A DNA stretch of 34,611 nucleotides from an uncultured Cellvibrionales bacterium (GCA_913020115.1 CAJWBQ010000042.1:1-34611), one strand, 5' to 3'. Counted from the stretch's first letter, positions 15,872 to 24,369 are shown. Notes: generated from the sequence alone by a model not told the origin. Numbers and translations are program-made.

Positions 15872-16130
15872 TGTCGGCGGAGTGTTATAGGAATCTCAGG
15901 ATAAGGGCGCTCGGCGAATGGGGTAGGGTAGTGGCGTGAGATTGCCGGGCTGGATTTTGGTGGGCTTCTACACATAACTTGCCAAAACCCTGCGCGAATT
16001 GCGTTATAACTCAATTCGTTAAAATATAGTTTGACGGTCATGGCTGTTGATCCTTTATGTTAAATTCCAGCGATACGGAAAAGATTTGTCCAAGGCTGTA
16101 TGCTGTTGGCAACGGCGTAGTCTGTCTTGG
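15872..16130. other. Intergenic stretch without a recognisable gene
   Basis: I see no convincing coding frame, RNA or terminator here. It adjoins the IS6 relic and may be further insertion debris; a GC-rich part (15890-15970) changes to AT-rich sequence near 16000. Confidence 0.5.
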
Positions 16131-16625
16131 CTAAGCTTGGGGTAGCTGATGCTCAATCAGTTCGATATTGTAGCCATCGGGGTCTTTAATAAACGCAATC
16201 ACTTCTCGCGCGCCCGTTTCATCAACGGCGTGAGTCATTGGCCCAGCCTTTCGGCTGACGGTGACACCTTGGTTTTCCAAGCGCTCGCAAGCTGCGTAAA
16301 TATCTACTACTGCCAACGCCATATGGCCGTATCCGCTGCCGTGGCTGTAGATGTCTTGATCCCAGTTGTACGTCAGTTCAATGGTTGGGCTAGATGCGTC
16401 ATCTCCATAGCCCATAAATACCAGCGTGAATCGCCCTTCGGTAAATGTTTCTCGCTTTACTTCACGCATACCAAGCACGTCGCGATAAAATGTAATTGAA
16501 CGATCTAGGTCGCCAACGCGGATCATGCTGTAGAGTATGCGCGATGGCAGAGTCACGGTTGAACTTTTTCTTATTGAGGTGGTTGAGTTGCTTGTCGATT
16601 TAGTGGCTAATGTTACTGTACTCAC
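16131..16625 (-). CDS. Glyoxalase I-like (VOC) protein
   Basis: Resembles lactoylglutathione lyase (GloA), which isomerises the methylglyoxal-glutathione adduct. GTG 16625 has AGGAG 7 nt upstream, while the ATG 16646 lies within that ribosome site. An unusual Ser/Thr-rich extension of about 27 residues precedes the domain. Family motifs are clear: MIRVGDLDRSITFYRDVLGM, TIELTYNWDQD, YGHMALAV, FIKDPDGYNIELIE. Metal ligands E83, H101 and E155 are kept, but the N-terminal ligand (His5 of E. coli GlxI) is Tyr32 here (ILYSMIRV). Either the metal site is altered or it acts on another substrate. It is the last gene of the putative sigma-54 operon. Confidence 0.85.
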   Translation of the reverse strand: MSTVTLATKSTSNSTTSIRKSSTVTLPSRILYSMIRVGDLDRSITFYRDVLGMREVKRETFTEGRFTLVFMGYGDDASSPTIELTYNWDQDIYSHGSGYGHMALAVVDIYAACERLENQGVTVSRKAGPMTHAVDETGAREVIAFIKDPDGYNIELIEHQLPQA

Positions 16626-16742
16626 TATGATTCTCCTATAGAACAATTCGTATTGAATTTGTCTTTTTTAAATATGAGTGCGGGTAAAAAACCACTGCGT
16701 TCGCACACAGTGGAAAACGGACCTAAATTCGTTTTGATTGCC

Positions 16743-17456
16743 TTATATAAGACTAAACGTAATCAACTTGGCGGGCACTTCTGACGAAACGTTTTGAATG
16801 GTCGTTTTGCTGCCTGCTTTCGGTATTGAGAAGCTCTTGCCTGCAACAATACGTTGTTTCGCTTTGCCGTTGACCTTGATCACTACAATGCCATCGGCAA
16901 CGAGCCCTAACATCGGCCGCACGGTTTTTAATTGCAAGCTGTCGCCGCCCGCGAGTTCGTTGGCGTAAATATTTACTTGATCAATTCTTTTCCCACTTAA
17001 ATCAGTGGTTGGCAAAGTGCGGCGATCAATATCTTCTGTCAAAGGCTCTTCAAATACGATAAATGGTTCTCCTTCCTGTTGTAGATTAAAGTCGATAAAA
17101 ATGGCTTCATCCGTCGCCGAAGCATTGTCGAAGCGTAAAATACGTGGGCCTACTGGCTCGTAAAACGCATCTCCTTCGTTGAGAATTTGCGGTTTCTCTC
17201 CTTCAACTTGATAGATAATTGCACCCTTGACGACATAGCCAATCGCTGGCGCTGCATGGGTGTGTACAGGTGCAATCTGACCCGGCTTGAAGTGAAAGTC
17301 GCCAGCCTCTACAGTGACTACTTCACGTGCTTCAAAGTTTGCAGTCAGCAGTTTCACACCGTTGTCCGGGGCGGCGAATGCACTATTAAAAAGGGGGGCA
17401 GAGCTGATTGTGGCTGCCAAAGCGATTGTGCTCACATGTTTAATTAAAGTTTTCAT
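16743..17456 (-). CDS. Secreted cupin-domain protein
   Basis: 237 aa with a cleavable signal peptide (MKTLIKHVS..., cleavage near SAFA-AP at about 28/29), so periplasmic. The first cupin motif is visible: GQIAPVHTHAAPAIGYVVKG with H65 and H67 as metal ligands, then EGDAFYEPVG. A second, weaker cupin-like half (about 150-237) lacks the histidines. Cupins of this type may be sensors, isomerases or dioxygenases; no substrate can be named. It sits between the alpha/beta hydrolase and the glyoxalase in the same direction, 83 bp from the former. Confidence 0.8.
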   Translation of the reverse strand: MKTLIKHVSTIALAATISSAPLFNSAFAAPDNGVKLLTANFEAREVVTVEAGDFHFKPGQIAPVHTHAAPAIGYVVKGAIIYQVEGEKPQILNEGDAFYEPVGPRILRFDNASATDEAIFIDFNLQQEGEPFIVFEEPLTEDIDRRTLPTTDLSGKRIDQVNIYANELAGGDSLQLKTVRPMLGLVADGIVVIKVNGKAKQRIVAGKSFSIPKAGSKTTIQNVSSEVPAKLITFSLI

Positions 17457-17539
17457 GTCGATATTCCTGTCTTTAATTCCAGAGTGATTTAATTGGTTTT
17501 ACACTATTGTTTAGTACTTTTAATTAACTGGATCTTGAT

Positions 17540-18313
17540 TTAGCCATTGCTCACTTGCGGCTGGTTTGCGTCGTTAACCGCACGCTGCATCAGGTCGGCA
17601 AGTTCACCAGGCACTGAGAATGCGGGGAAGTGACCGGAGAGCAGATCGTAAACACTGTCCACCGCCCAGTTTTCAATCATTCGATCTTGCAGTGCGGAGG
17701 TGGTGACTCTGTCAATGGTGCAGCGGATATAGCTCTTGGGTACCGAGCCAAACCTGGCGCTACTCACCGACACCTGAGCCATAAAGGGCTCTGTTGACTG
17801 CTTCTCAACAAGGGTTGGCAAAACCTGCTGAATAACCTCTTCCTTAACATCGTGAAAGCCTGCGCTCCTCAGGGTTTGCTCCGGCAGCATCGCGTAGCTG
17901 TTATCATCAGCGAAAATGATGTTCGGTAAAAACTCGCCATCGTCACTTTGCATCGCCTCTAGCACTGTGTCGCCTTCTGGCAGCAGAAAGGCACAGACGT
18001 ATATCAGTCGTTCAAGCAGCCCTGGTATTTGCTCGGCAACTTGTGAGACCACTGCCCCTGCCATACTGTGGGCCACCAGGACCACGTTGCGGTCCAGCGA
18101 GGTAATTACATCCACCACTGTTTTGATGTAGTTGGCCATATTCATCGCTGAAATGGACTGCTGGTTGGCGCCGTGCCCCGGTAGGTCCACTACGGTAACG
18201 GCATGGCCATTTTGTTCGAGAAGGGGGGTTACGTATTCCCAGCTACGGGCATCTTCCCATGCACCGTGTACTAAAACATAATGGGTCTGTGATTGAGATT
18301 TATTGGCTGACAT
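17540..18313 (-). CDS. Alpha/beta-hydrolase (plant methylesterase/HNL-like)
   Basis: 257 aa single-domain hydrolase of the group that includes plant methylesterases, hydroxynitrile lyases and bacterial EstC-like enzymes. Motifs: oxyanion HGAWEDARSW (16-25), DLPGHG, nucleophile elbow AHSMAG with S83, predicted acid D201 (TIDRV) and base H228 (SGHFPAFSVP). No signal peptide, so cytoplasmic. AGGAGAA precedes the ATG. Its 5' leader resembles that of the upstream OYE gene. Ester hydrolysis is the default call; lyase activity is not excluded. Confidence 0.88.
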   Translation of the reverse strand: MSANKSQSQTHYVLVHGAWEDARSWEYVTPLLEQNGHAVTVVDLPGHGANQQSISAMNMANYIKTVVDVITSLDRNVVLVAHSMAGAVVSQVAEQIPGLLERLIYVCAFLLPEGDTVLEAMQSDDGEFLPNIIFADDNSYAMLPEQTLRSAGFHDVKEEVIQQVLPTLVEKQSTEPFMAQVSVSSARFGSVPKSYIRCTIDRVTTSALQDRMIENWAVDSVYDLLSGHFPAFSVPGELADLMQRAVNDANQPQVSNG

Positions 18314-18384
18314 GTTTGTTCTCCTGGTATCCGTTATGGATTCATTGTGGTTAATAATGCAGTGTTTAGTGCTGTTTCATCGTT
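18314..18384 (-). repeat. Leader repeat, copy before the hydrolase
   Basis: It shares CCGTTATGGATT, GGTTAAT and GTGTTTAGTGCTGTT (plus-strand spelling) with the leader of the OYE gene at 19712-19783, in the same order. It lacks the sigma-54 promoter found beyond the other copy. The hydrolase leader therefore seems to be a duplicated 5' untranslated region. Confidence 0.6.
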
Positions 18385-18412
18385 AAAACTTCAACCGTCT
18401 TAATCGGGGCGA

Positions 18413-19711
18413 TTACACCCGGCGGGGCTGGAGCGCGGCGAGGCCGTTGTCCATCAGAATGTAGAGGCAGGCTACCCAGGGGTTGAGGTTGAACTTCGTC
18501 CCTTTGCCCTTGCCGATGCGCTTCATTTGCTGTTCGTACCAGGCGAGTTCCAGCATGAACAGCCCGTCCACGAGGGGGACGCCGGTGGAAACTTTCGGAA
18601 TGGCTTTGAACTGGAAATCCTCGCCACTAAATACGCGGTTGGGAATGTCGGGATGCATCACTAACGGGCGTGCCAGTCCGACGAGGTCAGCCGCGCCGTC
18701 GGCGAGGGCCTGCGCCATGCCGCGAGCGCTGCGAAAGCCGCCAGTCACCACCAGGGGGACGTTGGTAACTTTGCGGACCTTTTCGGCGAACCCAAGGAAG
18801 TAGGCTTCGCGCTTTGCCGAACTGTCCGAGGCTTTCTTTTTGCCGATCATGACCAGGGCCTCGTACGTGCCGCCGCTGATTTCGATCAGGTCTATGCCGG
18901 CCTCTGCCAGAGCCTTAATGACGATTAGTGAGTCGTCTTCGCCAAAGCCGCCCTTCTGGAAGTCCGCCGAATTCAACTTGATGCCGACCGGGAATGCCGG
19001 GCCTACGGCTTTGCGGATCGCTTTGTAGGTTTCCAGCACGAAGCGCATGCGGTTTTCCAGGCTGCCGCCCCATCGGTCCTCGCGCTGGTTGTGGCGCGGC
19101 GAGAGGAACTGGGTGACGAGGTAGCCGTGCGCGCCATGGATTTGCACCCCGGTGAATCCGGCTTTCTTGGCCACCGAGGCCGTGGTCGCGAAACGCTGGA
19201 TGATTTCCAGTATTTCATCCTCCTCCAAGGCACGCGGCTTGGCGAATCCCGGAATCTTCAGCGCCGTCGCGGAAGGTGCCACCGGCTTGGGAGTGACAAG
19301 GGCGGGGGTTTGCTTGCCAGGGTGGTTGATCTGCATCCAAAAGTGGTTGCCGTTGGAGGTGCCTGCCGCGGCCCAGCGCTTGAGAGCCGACAAGTTGGAT
19401 TCATCCTCGACCACAACGTTGGCCGGTTCGCCTCGGTGTTTGTGATCCACCATCACGTTGCCGGATACCAGCAGCCCGGCTCCGCCTTCGGCCCATTCCT
19501 TATAGAGGCGCACGATAACCTTGCTGGGCTCGAATTTCCGGCCGCCCAGTTGCTCGCTCATAGCGGATTTCATGAAGCGGTTCGGCAGCACCACGCCGTT
19601 GGGCAGGGTGAGTGGGCTGCTGAGCGTATCACGGGGCGACATTGTCGCGGGCTTTCCACTGTCTGTTTTCCGTTCGGTCGTTTGCGCCTTAGCGGTGTTG
19701 GTCTGTTTCAT
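18413..19711 (-). CDS. Old Yellow Enzyme family NADH:flavin oxidoreductase
   Basis: FMN-dependent ene-reductase-type TIM barrel, 432 aa. Signatures: NRFMKSAMSEQ, WMQINHPGKQ (125-134), IHGAHGYLVTQFLSPRHNQR with the substrate-anchoring H192 and H195, EDRWGGSLENR, VVTGGFRSARG, DLVGLARPLV. There is no C-terminal 4Fe-4S/FAD part, so it is the single-domain form rather than full 2,4-dienoyl-CoA reductase. The first 35 residues are polar and outside the fold. It is visibly GC-richer than its neighbours, suggesting separate acquisition. It is the first gene after the sigma-54 promoter and divergent from the binding protein/activator pair that probably controls it. Confidence 0.9.
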   Translation of the reverse strand: MKQTNTAKAQTTERKTDSGKPATMSPRDTLSSPLTLPNGVVLPNRFMKSAMSEQLGGRKFEPSKVIVRLYKEWAEGGAGLLVSGNVMVDHKHRGEPANVVVEDESNLSALKRWAAAGTSNGNHFWMQINHPGKQTPALVTPKPVAPSATALKIPGFAKPRALEEDEILEIIQRFATTASVAKKAGFTGVQIHGAHGYLVTQFLSPRHNQREDRWGGSLENRMRFVLETYKAIRKAVGPAFPVGIKLNSADFQKGGFGEDDSLIVIKALAEAGIDLIEISGGTYEALVMIGKKKASDSSAKREAYFLGFAEKVRKVTNVPLVVTGGFRSARGMAQALADGAADLVGLARPLVMHPDIPNRVFSGEDFQFKAIPKVSTGVPLVDGLFMLELAWYEQQMKRIGKGKGTKFNLNPWVACLYILMDNGLAALQPRRV

Positions 19712-19783
19712 GTTTTTCCCCTATCCGTTATGGATTTGTTGGTTAATGCTGCTGTTAATGTTGTGTTTAGTGCTGTTGTGTAG
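19712..19783 (-). repeat. Leader repeat, copy before the OYE gene
   Basis: Untranslated leader between the predicted sigma-54 start site (near 19773) and the OYE ATG. It is homologous to 18314-18384, with extra bases around 19748-19760. Confidence 0.6.
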
Positions 19784-19799
19784 TGCAACCACTGTGCCA
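19784..19799 (-). promoter_or_regulatory. Sigma-54 (-24/-12) promoter for the OYE operon
   Basis: The minus strand reads TGGCAC-AGTGG-TTGCA, an essentially perfect TGGCAC-N5-TTGCA with the invariant GG and GC at the right spacing. Transcription would begin near 19773, about 60 nt before the OYE start codon. The activator gene lies in the divergent operon. Confidence 0.88.
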
Positions 19800-19842
19800 A
19801 ATATTTTTGTTAATAATTTCAACAGCTTAGGTTTTTTTGAGA

Positions 19843-19897
19843 CCACAAGAATTTGTGTTCCACAAATATTTAAGGTGTTAGCCACAAGAATTCGTGG
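19843..19897. promoter_or_regulatory. Probable upstream activating sites for the sigma-54 activator
   Basis: Two direct copies of CCACAAGAATTYGTG (19843-19857 and 19882-19897), 39 bp apart, plus a perfect palindrome ATTTGTG-ttc-CACAAAT (19851-19867). They lie 44-98 bp upstream of the -24 element, the usual place for enhancer sites. Confidence 0.7.
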
Positions 19898-19942
19898 TAT
19901 AAAAAACGATAAAACCGTATTTTCATCGTCTCAATTGGGGGG

Positions 19943-20734
19943 GTGCAGTTGCACAGCATAGTGTTAACTCAGCGCAAGTTTTTCAGCATGGCGCTTTTAT
20001 TTTGTCTGTGTCCTTCGCTCATGGCGCAGGAGGCTACCCCCCATCCCGTTAAGGCCAATCAAACGATCGAGATTCGCACGATCGGCATCCCGCCCTATGG
20101 CATTGCGCTTGCACCTGGCGCTGTTGATGCCAGTGGGATTTACTACGACGTGGCCAACTTGCTCGCTGCCGGGGCCGGTTACACGGCAAACAACATCATT
20201 TACCCCTATGCCCGCATCGTTAGTGAACTCAAGAGCGGCAAAACAGACCTGTCGATTATGTTCAAATACGCAGAATTAGACGGCTATGTGACTTACGTTG
20301 CGCCCCTGCCCAGCCTGAAAACTGTGATTGTTGGCCTTAAGGGGAGCGTCTACCATTCCGTTGATGATTTACAGGGCAAAACTCTTGCCTACCTGCGCGG
20401 TGCCAAATTCAGTGACAAGATCGATAGCAGCCCCTTAATTCACAAGCGCTTAACCGAGGATTTTGACCAGGGTGCCAGGATGCTGCTCTACGGTCGAGTG
20501 GACGCCATTATCGGCCCACTCCCGCCTATCGTCAGCGCCATTAAAGCCAGCGGTGAGCAGGAGGGTGTATTGGGCGAGCCACTGGTCGTTGACGAACGAA
20601 CGCCGTGGGTGCAAATATCGAATAAGAGCACAGCTCGTTTAGGTGAGAGTGACCTCAAGGAAATATTCGCGAAATTAGTCGCGCGTGGCGACCTTAGTGC
20701 GATTCAGGAAAAATACGGTGTGTTTCATGAGTGA
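19943..20734 (+). CDS. Periplasmic solute-binding protein (family 3-like)
   Basis: 263 aa with an N-terminal signal (core SMALLFCLCPSLMAQE), so periplasmic. The body resembles extracellular family-3 binding proteins: opening strand IRTIGIPPYG, GIYYDVANLLAAGAG, ELKSGKTDLSIMF, DDLQGKTLAYLRGA, LLYGRVDAIIG. There is no ABC transporter gene nearby. Its stop overlaps the start of a membrane-bound sigma-54 activator by 8 bp, so it most likely delivers ligand information to that activator. GTG 19943 (after a G-rich run) is the chosen start; ATG 19988 would leave an unusually short signal. Confidence 0.8.
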   Translation: MQLHSIVLTQRKFFSMALLFCLCPSLMAQEATPHPVKANQTIEIRTIGIPPYGIALAPGAVDASGIYYDVANLLAAGAGYTANNIIYPYARIVSELKSGKTDLSIMFKYAELDGYVTYVAPLPSLKTVIVGLKGSVYHSVDDLQGKTLAYLRGAKFSDKIDSSPLIHKRLTEDFDQGARMLLYGRVDAIIGPLPPIVSAIKASGEQEGVLGEPLVVDERTPWVQISNKSTARLGESDLKEIFAKLVARGDLSAIQEKYGVFHE

Positions 20735-22826
20735 ATCAGCCCCGCAGCGTTCCATTGCACGAAAAATTTTGTTCCTCATCCTTTTATTCAGCTCCTTTGT
20801 CACCTTGCTCATTACTTTTTTTCAGCTCTACACTGACTACAGTGAGCAGACCGATATGGTCGACTTGCGTATGCGGCAAATTGAGTTGAGTTATCGAGAG
20901 AGTCTAGGCAACGCCATTTGGTTTCTTAACACCAAGCAAATCGAAAATATATTGTCGGGCATTACCCAGTTTGAGGACGTGCATTTTGCAGCCGTGCAGA
21001 TCGAAGAAGGTAAGGTGTTCGAATTAGGGGAGCGTAGCGCTGACAGTACATCGCGGCAATTTGAGGTCGATGTATTACAAACGGTTCAGGACAGAGCAAT
21101 GATCGTCGGGCGCCTGAGTATCGAGTCTAACCTTGATGGTGTTATTCGGCGATTAAGTAAAAAGTTTTGGCTTATCCTCATCTCGCAAGGTCTGAAGACT
21201 TTTTGTGTGTCTTTGTTTATTCTGTTTATCATTTATCATTTTGTCACCCGCCATTTAAAAGCTGTTTCTGATTTTGCCGCTGGGTTGGATATTTCCCAGC
21301 GACACAGTTTTCTGCGCCTGAAGCGCAAGGAAAGTGTGCATTTTGATGAACTAGATCAGATCACTATGGCCATGAACCAGATGAAAAAAACGCTTATAAA
21401 TGATGCCGATATACGGGAACAAGCTGAACTCAATCTGCGTAAATTGTCGCAAGCGGTGGAGCAGAGTTCCGCTTCAATACTTATTCTAGACGCGCAAGGG
21501 AAAATCGAATACGCCAATCCGCATTTCGAAACGGTATCGGGTTATGCCGCTAACGAAATAATCGGCAAGCAATCCGATGCGCTGTGCTTCGGCGAGAAAA
21601 AGAAAAAAGAATACAATACTATCTGGAAGATTATCGCGTCAGGCGAACAATGGCGCGGTGATGTGCTGAGTAAGCGCAAAGACGGCTCAAGCTTCTGGGA
21701 GGCGGTGGCTGTCTCTTCGATTACAGGCGCTGAGCAGAATGTCACCCACTACCTAGTACTAAAAGATGACATCTCCGAGCTGCACAAACTCAAAGAACAG
21801 CTTGAGATGGAGCGCGACTATTTACGCGAAGAACTTAACACCAGCGGTAACTTTGCAGAAATCATAGGTGGTAGTGACGCCTTGAAACGCACGTTAGTGC
21901 AAGTTGAGTCCGTTGCACAAACTCCGGTGAGCGTACTGATACTCGGGGAGTCCGGTGTCGGTAAGGAAATGATTGCGCGGGCCATTCATAATCAGAGCGA
22001 CCGCTCCGACAAACCCATGGTCAAAGTTAATTGCGCTTCGATTCCCAGCGAGTTATTTGAGAGCGAGTTTTTTGGTCACGTTAAAGGCTCCTTTACTGGT
22101 GCAAATCAGGAACGCATAGGCCGCTTACAATTGGCAGACGGCGGCACCTTGTTTCTCGACGAAGTCGGTGAAATTCCCCTAGCACAACAAGGCAAACTGC
22201 TTCGTGCTTTACAAGAGGGTGAATTTGAACCTATTGGTGATAACAAAACCCTACGGGTTGATGTGCGCGTAGTCGCTGCAACTAATCGCGATCTGCTGGA
22301 AGAAATCAAAGCCGGACGTTTTCGTGAAGATTTGTACTATCGTTTGAATGTGTTCCCGGTGAACGTGCCGCCTTTACGCGATCGTATTGACGACGTAGTA
22401 CCTTTAGCTATGAGTTTTTTGCAAAACACTTGCATGGAGCTTAACCGCGAGCAATTGGCACTAAACCAAAATCAGATTCTGTTGCTAAAAGCGCATCCTT
22501 GGCCCGGTAATATTCGGGAGTTGAAGAATACGATTGAACGGGCAGTTATATCCTCTAACGGCAGTAAACTAAATCTCGATATCGTGCCAAGCAATAAAGA
22601 AAGGGAAGTTACTGAAGAGCGTAGCGAAGCGGTAACGCTACCTACCGCCGGTTATTTCACGCAAGCGCAATTTAAAGCTATGGAGAAGGAGAATATTATT
22701 GCCGCGCTACAATGCGCTAAATGGAAAACCTGGGGCGAGGAGGGAGCGGCGAGTTTATTAGGGATTAAACCTTCAACGCTGGCCTATCAGATGAAAACAA
22801 TGGGCATTCAAAAACCCTCCGAATAG
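20727..22826 (+). CDS. Membrane-bound sigma-54 enhancer-binding protein with PAS domain
   Basis: Activator of sigma-54 RNA polymerase, 699 aa. ATG 20727 overlaps the preceding stop by 8 bp. Order: TM1 (13-35), periplasmic segment (about 36-146), TM2 (147-171), HAMP-like linker, PAS (about 240-350), coiled coil, AAA+ domain with Walker A GESGVGKE (407-414), Walker B GGTLFLDE (472-479) and NIRELKN, then a Fis-type helix-turn-helix (AASLLGIKPSTLAYQMK, 674-690). The GAFTGA loop reads GSFTGA (454-459). There is no receiver domain, so input is through the periplasm or PAS. It probably binds the repeated sites at 19843-19897 and drives the divergent OYE operon. Confidence 0.92.
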   Translation: MSESAPQRSIARKILFLILLFSSFVTLLITFFQLYTDYSEQTDMVDLRMRQIELSYRESLGNAIWFLNTKQIENILSGITQFEDVHFAAVQIEEGKVFELGERSADSTSRQFEVDVLQTVQDRAMIVGRLSIESNLDGVIRRLSKKFWLILISQGLKTFCVSLFILFIIYHFVTRHLKAVSDFAAGLDISQRHSFLRLKRKESVHFDELDQITMAMNQMKKTLINDADIREQAELNLRKLSQAVEQSSASILILDAQGKIEYANPHFETVSGYAANEIIGKQSDALCFGEKKKKEYNTIWKIIASGEQWRGDVLSKRKDGSSFWEAVAVSSITGAEQNVTHYLVLKDDISELHKLKEQLEMERDYLREELNTSGNFAEIIGGSDALKRTLVQVESVAQTPVSVLILGESGVGKEMIARAIHNQSDRSDKPMVKVNCASIPSELFESEFFGHVKGSFTGANQERIGRLQLADGGTLFLDEVGEIPLAQQGKLLRALQEGEFEPIGDNKTLRVDVRVVAATNRDLLEEIKAGRFREDLYYRLNVFPVNVPPLRDRIDDVVPLAMSFLQNTCMELNREQLALNQNQILLLKAHPWPGNIRELKNTIERAVISSNGSKLNLDIVPSNKEREVTEERSEAVTLPTAGYFTQAQFKAMEKENIIAALQCAKWKTWGEEGAASLLGIKPSTLAYQMKTMGIQKPSE

Positions 22827-23044
22827 CACTTAGCGGCCGACTCGTTCATTTGAGCAGAGATACTCTAGCGGCGGCTACTCGGTTAGAGAAGGTCGTTAGT
22901 GGCCTGCTTTTATACTAAGTTGAATATGGGAGGGGGCGTTTATTCTGCCCATACCCTATGTATTCAAATAAAGATTTCTAATTAGGTGCTGGACCGACCT
23001 CTTGGACAGGTTCTATATTCTATTGACTAAAGAAAGATTAGCCG
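22827..23044. other. Intergenic stretch after the activator gene
   Basis: No coding frame is seen. TATGGG (22925-22930) and CCCATA (22948-22953) could pair as a weak hairpin, without a T-run. It runs into repeat copy B. Confidence 0.5.
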
Positions 23045-23190
23045 TGGCAAGACCCTAGTTTTCTAGAGGCAGTATAGCCACTCAGTCCAGGATGCCGCAT
23101 TTTAGACTCACAATGCGATCAAAAACACGTAGCAATTCCTTCCGCTTGTGTCCCCAATTAATCCCCAGAGAAATGTTATCCCTACAAAAT
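23045..23190 (-). repeat. dusA-type attachment repeat, half copy B
   Basis: Aligns with copy E from GGCAAGACCCTAG through GTGTCCCCAATTAATCCCC to CCCTACAAAAT, then stops. The dusA codons and the GATTGTTAAC part are missing. The lamin-tail lipoprotein gene now ends inside its edge (its TAG lies in CCTACAAAAT), so a recombination or deletion took place here. Confidence 0.75.
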
Positions 23191-24369
23191 TTTTGAAAAA
23201 AAGGTTTTCACCGTATATAAAACATGAATAGATTTCAGCACAAATGGGCTTCTCTGATTTTCCAGATATTCGTCGTAGCTTTGCAAATATTCCGGGTTTC
23301 CCGGTGCCACAATAAGTTGTTTCATACGGTTATGAGCTGGCGTATGAACGTCGCCCATCACCACTACGTCATTTCTAATATGATCAATAGCCATGTAGGT
23401 AAAACGCTCAAGTGTTTCGGGGCGTTTAATCGCGTCTTCGTAGGCAATTTGTAATTCTTTTTTGACCGCGATATCTCCATTGCGATAAAGGTTGGAAATC
23501 GCCCATGAAAAATGCCAGACAGCATGGTTCCAATCAAGACGAGTAAAGGGTGCTGTGCCATAGAGCATCTCAATGTTATCGAAGTAGAGTATAGCAATCT
23601 TAGCCGCAACCTCAGGCGTGACAATCTGGTCTCTAATGGCCCAAATTGGCAACTCAGAAGTTGACAATTCCATGGCGAATTCTGCCTCAGCTACTTTCAG
23701 CGTGGCGTCCCAATCAATGCCTTCAATTAGCACCGGCTTCTGATCGTTATAACTAATGTAAGGCATCACTGATTCGCAGATTGGGCTTGCTTTGCCTGGG
23801 GTAGCAAAACGACGATCACCATACATATGTTTCTTAATCATAATGGTGTAGCACCATTTTTCTTCATTGTCGTTTTCTTTGGCATTGGTTGAGCCTGGCT
23901 CTAGTTGCCATGATCTGGCGCTTGCCGCAATCGTTGGTGCGTCAACTTTATAGGTCATTTTATCGATGAGCTCGCCATTGCACGACAGGCTAATGCCGCC
24001 AGATTCCAGTAACTCAAACGAATCTGTTTGATAGTTAAACTCAGCTTGGGTTAAGGCCTGAGGCAGGGCTTTATCATTTAAGCCTCCACTGGCGATCACA
24101 ATGTAATCTTGAGGTTCAACAATAATGTTATCGGTAATGCTAAATTTCTGTTTCTGCGTGTTACTGATTTCACATTTACCAAGATTAATAGGGGCTTCTG
24201 TAGTGTTGTGTAATTCTAACCATTGCGGTTCGCCATCGCCCAAATTAGGCATTAACTCAGTGACGATGATGTCACCTTGCGCCGCAATTTTTACGGATGA
24301 TTCACCACAACCCACGACAAAAACCAACGCAAGGCTGGTGCATGAAAAACTGATACATCCCTTAGTCAA
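23182..24369 (-). CDS. Lamin-tail-domain lipoprotein, 3' end altered
   Basis: Cell-envelope lipoprotein of unknown function, 395 aa. TTG 24369 has GGAG 7 nt upstream and gives a lipoprotein signal (MTKGCISF ... FVVGC, lipid on the Cys before GESS); ATG 24441 would add 24 residues. After the signal comes a lamin-tail domain (about 32-130: GDIIVTELMPNLGDGEPQWL, LELHNTTEAPINLGKCEIS). Lamin-tail domains are often adhesive or attached to secreted enzymes. The rest (about 180-395) is unrecognised. The last codons and the stop overlap repeat copy B, so the original C-terminus may be lost. It is the last gene of the receptor cluster. Confidence 0.7.
   Translation of the reverse strand: MTKGCISFSCTSLALVFVVGCGESSVKIAAQGDIIVTELMPNLGDGEPQWLELHNTTEAPINLGKCEISNTQKQKFSITDNIIVEPQDYIVIASGGLNDKALPQALTQAEFNYQTDSFELLESGGISLSCNGELIDKMTYKVDAPTIAASARSWQLEPGSTNAKENDNEEKWCYTIMIKKHMYGDRRFATPGKASPICESVMPYISYNDQKPVLIEGIDWDATLKVAEAEFAMELSTSELPIWAIRDQIVTPEVAAKIAILYFDNIEMLYGTAPFTRLDWNHAVWHFSWAISNLYRNGDIAVKKELQIAYEDAIKRPETLERFTYMAIDHIRNDVVVMGDVHTPAHNRMKQLIVAPGNPEYLQSYDEYLENQRSPFVLKSIHVLYTVKTFFSKIL

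Noticed and set aside
19091..19783. 230-codon plus-strand frame opposite the OYE gene
   Set aside because: A shadow of a GC-rich real gene; its protein has no recognisable domain and would overlap the sigma-54 promoter.
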